This document shows positions 23,510-29,262 of a stretch of DNA of 29,262 nucleotides, in pieces. The position numbers and the translations under genes are program-made. Every line of letters begins with the position of its first letter. Position 1 is the first letter of the stretch. Below the pieces are notes generated by a model that saw nothing but the letters and a program-made list of their open reading frames with translations, was not told where the DNA came from and searched no databases. The stretch is from Pyrenophora tritici-repentis (lineage: Eukaryota; Ascomycota; Dothideomycetes; Pleosporales; Pleosporaceae), in NCBI RefSeq assembly GCF_003171515.1, contig NW_027093998.1, positions 1 through 29,262 on the forward strand. The letters are read 5' to 3'.

Positions 23510-25352
23510 ACGTGAGCGGCAACCGAGCCGGTTAGGCAACCGAGTCGGACACTTTATGCAGCTCTGTAACTCTACACATTAATAACTTAACACCACAACA
23601 AGCTTTTAGAGTGCGTAGTAGCTTAAATTAGTCCTCTACGTCTACTACATCTTTCTTACATGTGCGCTTATTATGCCCTGTCTCGCTACACCTCTTGCAG
23701 CGTCGAGTACCCCCTCCACGAGTACCTGCTCGGACCCTCTGCTCACGCTCCTCTACCTCAAGCTGGGTCTCAGCATCTCTCTGGGTAATTATTTCCTCTG
23801 CCTCTGCCTGCGATAGGGTCCCACCTTTCTAGATCCGCTTCTTTTTACGCTTTCTTCGCTCACTTACAGCTTGATTTGCCTGCTCAAGACTAGCTACTCT
23901 AGCTTCAAGCAACGTGTGTGAATGTACCTTAATTGTTGACCCTTTCTTAGACTGTAGCACCATCTCGATAATAGAATCAGGTGACGAGCTCTTATAGTCA
24001 CGTATCCTCTTGATAATTAGCGTAGTTTGGGCCTCTATCTCCTAGGCGCTGCTTAGTGTTTTTAGTTGCTAGGTAGTAGGCCCTATTAGAGGTAGCGACG
24101 GTGTGAAAGGCTTCACTTCAAGCTTCGATAGCACCACCTCTAGGTTATCTGGGACTAAACTAGTCGCTCGGAAGCTTGATGTAATGTTTCCCTTTGAAAA
24201 TGCCTTTTCAAACACCTGTGCAAAGGCAGCGAGGAAGGCTTTCTTGTCGATATAGTTGATGTGGCTGTTTGCTAAGACATTAATTTCCTTCTTGTACGCC
24301 TGCTTCAAGGGAGCAAAACAACCCACGTCAAGTGGCTGCAGGATATGCGACGAGTGTGGGGGCATACAGAGAGTAATAATCTTGCTTTCCTCGCAGAGAT
24401 CCTGGAAAGCGAGCGACTTGTGGCTCTCGTGGCCATCAAGAATCAACAGCCGGTGGCTACCCACTGTCCTTGCCTCTGTATGCTGGATAAAGTGCTACAA
24501 CCAGGCAAGACCAAGCTCGTTCGTTGTCCAGCCGTTATTACTGACGCCTATCCTCCAGTCCTTAGGGTTGTGATACTAGGCCTAATTGTGGTGCTTTGCT
24601 TTGAAGATAAAGAAGGGTGGGACAACCTAGCTCTTTGCGTTGATAGCGGCAATCAAGGTTGCCCACTCCCTATCGCTAGGCTGGACCCCAATTGGTTTAA
24701 GACGTCTCTCAGACGCTATTACCACCTTAACTGACCCTCTAATACCCATCTGAAAGCCAGTCTCGTCAAAGTTATAGGTATCTTCGTCTAGGATGCCGTA
24801 CTAAGCTTTAACGTTACGTACAAGGTCGAACCAGGGGCTAATAACAGCTAGATTACTGCACAAGACTCTCTAATAATCGCGCTGTCTAGTTACCTGAGAC
24901 TTGATCTCTGGCTTCCGCTTGACTAGGTTTCTAGCCCATTTTTCTCCGACCTGGCCACCACTACGGGCAGCTAGCAGTTGGTTGGCCATTTCACGTACGT
25001 AGCTAAGTGTAGGGGCAAAACCTCGTGCGTCAAGCTTCCTTATATACTGTATAACTACCTCCTCTTCATGCCTCTAAAGCCTTGATGAGTTGGCGTAGGT
25101 ATCACGTTATGAAGTAGTTCCAGCGCGTCGATCACGAAGGGTTCTTCTACTAACACTATAGGTTGCAGCAGCGCGTCGATCACTTAAATTCGCGTCTGAT
25201 TTCATTGCTTGAATAGCTAAGACAATCCTGTCTTCAGGAGAAAGCGCTTCAAGATCGGGTTGATAAGACATGAAATAAAAGGTAGAGAGAGAGGTGGTCT
25301 TGGCAGAAGGTGGGCGTTTCGCTTACCCGGGCGTTTCGCTTGCCGCTCACGT
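23510..25352 (-). mobile_element. Pogo-1, right-arm copy
   Basis: Mirror of 19636-21478, with TA at both ends. No difference from the left copy was noticed, including all 11 stop codons; both copies therefore share one decay history that precedes the duplication. Confidence 0.9.
23628..25271 (-). pseudogene. Decayed pogo/Fot1-type transposase, right-arm copy
   Basis: Same frame, stops and DD35D residues as the left-arm copy at 19717-21360. The longest uninterrupted piece, 24069-24464, covers the second and third catalytic Asp. Confidence 0.88.
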
Positions 25353-26255
25353 TAGCGTTGCAATAAGTTATATATCCTAGCACCTCCTGCACCTGCTGCC
25401 ACTCCGCGTTCGCCTCCATCTGCTCGTCCTGCCACCCTCGAACCCCCTCTCCGCACCGGTCGCACCCAGCCGTCTCCAAGTCATTGCACTCTACCCGCCT
25501 ACCGTCCAAGTAGCCGCTCATTAGCCCTCGTCTACACCCGCTGCTAATGATGAACATCCCTATAGCCTGCACGTCTAAGTCGCTGCTCTTCTGCTTTATC
25601 GTCCGCTCCACCTCGCCCTTCTCTACCAGCACCACGGCATCCACCCTCTCGCCAGCTCGCCCGCCTCGCCCGCTCTCCTGTGCATAGTCGATCATGCTCC
25701 ACGGCATCCCTACGTGCAGTATGTACATGATCCCCGGGAAGTCGACCCCTGTGCCCAGCGCCGACGTAGCCACGATCAGCCCTCCGTCTAGCAGCCACTG
25801 CTTCAATCGCTCCACTCGCTCTATGTCGCTAGCGTGATAGCACGCGCACCTGAGCGCCTCGGCCAGCTCTTCGCACTGCTGCTTGCTGCGACAGTACACC
25901 ACGCCCTTCTCTCCTCTGTGGAGCAGTAGCTGCTGCTGTCTTCGACACATTGCTAGCGCCGTCTCCTGTGCCTTGCCACGCTCGCACCACGACACGTAGT
26001 ACTGCGTGTTCGGCCAGACTGTGCTCGCCCGGATGTATGTTGCGCACGGAAGCAGCATGCTTGTTGCCAGCTCGCCCTCTCTCACCGGCGGGAGCGTTGC
26101 TGTGAGCAGCACAATCGGACACGGCAGCAGCCGCAGATTCTTTAACAGTGCCAGCTTCGGCCGCCAGTCGCTTAATGTGATGACTAGATGACACTCGTCC
26201 ACCACTACTCGCCGCAACAAGCCCTTGCCGCTGAGCATATTTGCGTACCCTAAGA
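25353..26255 (-). pseudogene. RecQ-type helicase 3' fragment, right-arm copy
   Basis: Mirror of 18733-19635. The encoded protein piece is identical over the 329-residue frame (25249-26238, whose last codons lie in pogo-1). Motifs II, III, V and VI are present. The ATPase Walker A motif is separated from it by the gag-only element. Confidence 0.85.
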
Positions 26256-26402
26256 TGTCACGGTTTGGTGATGGGACGATGCCTATCTGAGACTAGCGCT
26301 GTTTATGGTCACTCACCTACATAAACTTTCCATAGCTTGTACAATACAACCTCAGTCAATCCTCAACTTCTTCCCTATGCGTACGGTTCACCCACTCCAA
26401 CA
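26256..26402 (+). repeat. 5' LTR of the right-arm gag-only element
   Basis: 147 bp, TGTCACGGTT...CTCCAACA, followed directly by the initiator-Met-type primer site GTTATGAGCCCGGCT (26403-26417). Confidence 0.95.
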
Positions 26403-26439
26403 GTTATGAGCCCGGCTGCATCCTGATTGTACTCATTTC

Positions 26440-26657
26440 CCGATTACCGCGTCCCTCATAGCGCACGATTACTAGGCCCCTCATAGCCGCACGATTACCG
26501 CGTCCCTCATAGCGCACGATTACTAGGCCCCTCATAGCCGCACGATTACCCCGCGTCCACCACAGCGCTCGATTACTAGGCCCCTCATAGCCGCACGATT
26601 ACCCCGCGTCCACCACAGCGCTCGATTACCCCGCGTCCACTATAACGCACGATTGCT
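26440..26657 (+). repeat. Minisatellite, right-arm copy
   Basis: Mirror of 18331-18548, in the leader of the right-arm gag-only element: 25-27-bp units with CGCACGATTAC and CGCTCGATTAC cores. Confidence 0.85.
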
Positions 26658-26677
26658 ACGTCTGTTCTACGCACACA

Positions 26678-27764
26678 ATGGCTACAGGATCAGCAGTAAC
26701 TCGAGTTACTGTTATCCTTAATACACCAGATGACTGGTTCAACTGGATCTTTCTCTGCAGAGACTTCGCGAAGGATCACAAGATCTGGCAATACGTCAAT
26801 CCAGATACACCAAAGGAGAGCCTGCCTGACCTAGAGGCTGCCAATCCTAAGCCTCAGCTCACCGACTATAAGGCTAGAGCTTCCAAGCTCTCTGATCTAT
26901 CCACTGAGGATCGTGATTCCTACCGATGGGAGGTTGAACAATGGAGACTCGACGAGATCACGCTGCAGAAACAAGAGAGAGCTCTGGTGCAGCTAAATAC
27001 AGAGATCACTAGGTCTATCGCCACGCGTCATCTCTACCTAATACAGGATCTCCCTACTGTGTACGATCGACTTGTCGCTCTCAAGAAGCAATTCTGTCCT
27101 TCTACAGCCGATCGGAGTCGCGACTTGATAGCAAGATACACCAATCTGAAGACCGCTCACGCAACCTAAAGAAACTCGATGAATGGATGGCTGACTGGAT
27201 ACACATCACTTCTCAATGCCAATCGATCAACCTACCAGAGACAACTAGCTACAGGCCTCAGGAGGATTTCCTGATTGCCTGCCAAGCTCACTATCCAAAC
27301 TACGCTGCTACCTGCCTCGATCAGATATACGAACACGAGATAAACGGTACAAATCTACTCAGCTTGCCGCCTACGTCGAAAAGATGACGAAGTACATCCG
27401 CCGAGCTGCCCAGACCACTGCCACTGAGTCAAGTGTGCTATCTACCTCAGCTGCTAAGCTTGGGATTGCAAACCTACCTTGTGTTTGTGGGCTGTCACAC
27501 GCTTTACCCGACTGCTGGATACTCAATCCACTTCACCCAGGTCGACCAAAAGACTGGACACCAGCACCTATTGGAGTCCGCAAGGTTGAACAAGCTCAAA
27601 AGGATCCTAAGATTTCGAAGCAAATAAAGGACGCCCTAAATGAATGGGCTTCACGTCAACAGTATAGAGACAAGATTCAGGTAGATGACGGCCAACCACC
27701 TAGTGGTGGTACATCATTCGTGGTTCATCTGCTGGATACAGGTCAGTTATCACCAACTCACTGA
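26678..27764 (+). pseudogene. Gag of the gag-only element, right-arm copy, two frame breaks
   Basis: Same protein as 17222-18310, but read in three frames: 26678-27169, 27187-27387 and 27384-27764. The breaks are single lost bases, at 27158 (one C where the left arm has two) and 27367 (two C where the left arm has three). Everything else in the protein pieces matches. Either this copy has decayed since duplication, or the two deletions are consensus errors in homopolymers. Confidence 0.8.
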
Positions 27765-27785
27765 CTTGGTGACAACTGGGGGGTG

Positions 27786-27932
27786 TGTCACGGTTTGGTG
27801 ATGGGACGATGCCTATCTGAGACTAGCGCTGTTTATGGTCACTCACCTACATAAACTTTCCATAGCTTGTACAATACAACCTCAGTCAATCCTCAACTTC
27901 TTCCCTATGCGTACGGTTCACCCACTCCAACA
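27786..27932 (+). repeat. 3' LTR of the right-arm gag-only element
   Basis: 147 bp, reads the same as 26256-26402; preceded by a polypurine tract with six G (five in the left arm). Confidence 0.95.
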
Positions 27933-28284
27933 TAAGAAGTTGCCGTTGCTTGTAGTGTCCCCTGCGGCGTCTGCGCTGACTACGACAACAGCCGCCGGGC
28001 TGCTCTCGTCGTGCTTCTACTCCGTGCAGTTGATGCCGCACTTCTGCATCTAGTCTACTACATCCTCAATGAGCGCTCGGTGCAGCACCACGATCACCGT
28101 CACCCCAGCGTCGTCCATGCAAGCCGGCACGCTAAACAGCAAGCTCTTGCCTCCACCAGTCGGCAGAACAACGACAAGCGGCGTCTGCCTATTGATCACT
28201 GCGTGCAGCGCCAGCTCCTGCTCTGCGGTCCGAACCGCGCCTCATATTGGTTAGGGCTGCCCCGTCGCATCATATTGGTTAGGG
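27933..28284 (-). pseudogene. RecQ-type helicase 5' fragment, right-arm copy
   Basis: Mirror of 16703-17054: Walker A motif and the same two in-frame TAGs. Cut by the gag-only element at 27932. Confidence 0.8.
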
Positions 28285-28591
28285 GTTGTAAGAATGAAGT
28301 ATAATCCTTAGATTGAATACTAGAGTCTTGTACGAAGTTGAACACACTAAGCCATAGGGGTTCAGTGTCTAAGCTATATACTTAATGAGTGTGGCGCTCA
28401 GTATTGAGCGTGTGAGTGCTCGTTGATGAGCACCTGTTCCTGGACTAGCGCGTGCTGCTCACCACTGAGCGGTCACGTGACTATGGCGTGGTTGCTGTGC
28501 CGCAATCCTTCAACTGTGCCGCTTGATCCTTCAAAGTGATTACGCTTACCCCTGTCTCCTCCGGGGTATAGATCGTAACAACCACGCAGCT
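28285..28591 (-). other. Spacer between helicase and LysM gene, right-arm copy
   Basis: Mirror of 16396-16702, with nothing further recognised. Confidence 0.5.
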
Positions 28592-28958
28592 CTAACAAAT
28601 TCGGATCACTTGACCAACCAAAATAGCGTTAGGGTTAAGGCCTGGATTGAGCTGCTTGATTCGGGCAGTAGTCGTGCCAGCATCAGCCGCGATACTAGTG
28701 AGAGTATCGCCTTCCTTAACCGTATAGTTGCAATTCTGGCGCATTTCCACCTTTGACAGATCCTCTAATGGTTTAACGAAATCCTTAGAAAGAGTGTTAT
28801 CCTAGGGCTATGTTAAATCTTCTAGTAATTATCTAGGAGATCCTTTTCTAGGCTTACAAGGCTTTCTACCTCGACCCACGCTTGGTTTCCGCAGCAGCCA
28901 GGCTGTAGGCAAGGCTGTTTCCAAAGAAAAAACACGCGAGCAAAGTAGTAGGTTTCAT
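28592..28958 (-). pseudogene. Single-LysM secreted protein gene, right-arm copy with exon-1 break
   Basis: Mirror of 16028-16395. Exon 2 with the LysM domain and the intron are unchanged. Exon 1 has three C at 28875-28877 where the left arm has four of the complementary base, which shifts the frame after the signal peptide and leads to an early TAG. It is either a real loss in this copy or a homopolymer consensus error, in which case two working copies exist. Confidence 0.65.
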
Positions 28959-29112
28959 TGTAGCAACTAGGAGGCTGGGTGGGTAGAGTAAAGGTTTTGA
29001 GAGATGATAGATTTGATTGTTGAGGACCGAAGTATGTTTCTTAAACTTTTGCTATCCTATATGTGCTGGCTCTGTAACCTTTATACTTGAATAATATAAG
29101 TGTGATAGGCTA
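28959..29112 (-). promoter_or_regulatory. LysM promoter region, right-arm copy
   Basis: Mirror of 15873-16027, with the TATAAAG-like box on the minus strand near 29080 and one lost G at 28999. Confidence 0.4.
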
Positions 29113-29262
29113 CTGCACGTTCTATTCGTATTAGAGAAACTACGGTAGTTACCGTACACAAGGCGCTTCCGAGTGAATCCGGTACTTGTATCTTACATGG
29201 TTATGCTGATAGTGCTCTGCACGTTCTGTTCGTATTAGAGAAACTACGGTAGTTACTGTACA
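29113..29262 (-). repeat. 105-bp satellite array at right edge
   Basis: The partial unit next to the LysM gene and the start of the next unit, in mirror orientation to the left array. The array continues beyond the window. Confidence 0.92.

Larger units (their letters stand above)
26256..27932 (+). mobile_element. Gag-only LTR retrotransposon, right-arm copy
   Basis: Mirror of 17055-18732; LTRs at 26256-26402 and 27786-27932 flanked by TAAGA (the duplication read on this strand). It is one base shorter overall because of two lost bases in gag and one extra G in the polypurine tract (G6 at 27778-27783). Here the element reads on the plus strand. Confidence 0.92.
23419..29262 (-). repeat. Giant inverted repeat, right arm (runs off the window)
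   Basis: Mirror image of 15722-21569. Its outer end is not reached. Compared with the left arm I found one-base differences at 27158 (C for CC), 27367 (CC for CCC), 27778 (G6 for G5), 28875 (C3 for 4), 28999 (G for GG) and 29199 (GG for 3). All are C/G runs, five shorter on this side. No substitution was noticed in the parts I compared. Confidence 0.95.

Overview
The window looks like a repeat-dense, probably subtelomeric region of a filamentous ascomycete (Pezizomycotina). This is inferred from a chromodomain-bearing Ty3/gypsy chromovirus, Ty1/copia elements, pogo/Fot1-type DDE transposons with ACGT-starting ends at TA sites, RecQ-type helicase debris, a 105-bp tandem satellite and a small secreted single-LysM gene with a short fungal-type intron. 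I see no housekeeping gene and no bacterial-style operon.

Layout. (1) 1 to about 7.8 kb, + strand: a gypsy chromovirus with gag and PR-RT-RNaseH-IN-chromodomain, free of nonsense codons inside its long frames but cut by one-base frame breaks at C/G runs; its 3' side has an A25 tract, a G7 polypurine tract and a possible truncated LTR with a tRNA-like motif. (2) 7.8-8.93 kb: an AT-rich 3' fragment of a second retrotransposon (copia-B; RNase H, polypurine tract, 324-bp LTR). (3) 8.94-15.87 kb: a 105-bp satellite array. Into it are inserted a nearly complete 5.66-kb copia element (copia-A, minus strand, identical 189-bp LTRs, 5-bp duplication GTAAG) and a solo LTR of the same family in the opposite orientation at exactly the same position of the repeat unit; the copia-B LTR abuts the array one base away from that position. 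(4) 15.72-29.26 kb: a giant inverted repeat with arms of about 5.85 kb, running off the right edge. From outside to centre each arm holds satellite, LysM gene, 5' part of a RecQ-like helicase gene, a gag-only LTR element inside that gene (147-bp LTRs, TCTTA duplication), the 3' part of the helicase, and a decayed pogo-like transposon. At the exact dyad sits a single intact 1849-bp pogo/Fot1-type transposon, flanked by TA, with 75-bp perfect terminal inverted repeats.

How the parts relate. The copia-like elements look young (identical LTRs). The gag-only element has a gag, a primer site and a polypurine tract but no pol, so it should depend on a copia-type helper. Copia-A and the gag-only element both have primer sites that look complementary to the anticodon half of a tRNA (Lys-CUU and initiator Met), starting directly after the 5' LTR. 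The decayed pogo copy has 11 in-frame stops, 10 TAG and 1 TAA, and no frameshift, as expected from C-to-T change at CpA (RIP-like). The central transposon is open, and it carries fourteen CGTACG motifs spread along its length.

Main cautions. The arm differences I found are six one-base differences in C/G runs, all in the distal 2.1 kb, five of them shorter on the right. The frame breaks in the gypsy and copia-A elements that I could localise also fall in homopolymers. Some 'pseudogene' calls may therefore be consensus errors rather than biology, and the palindrome itself needs read-level confirmation.
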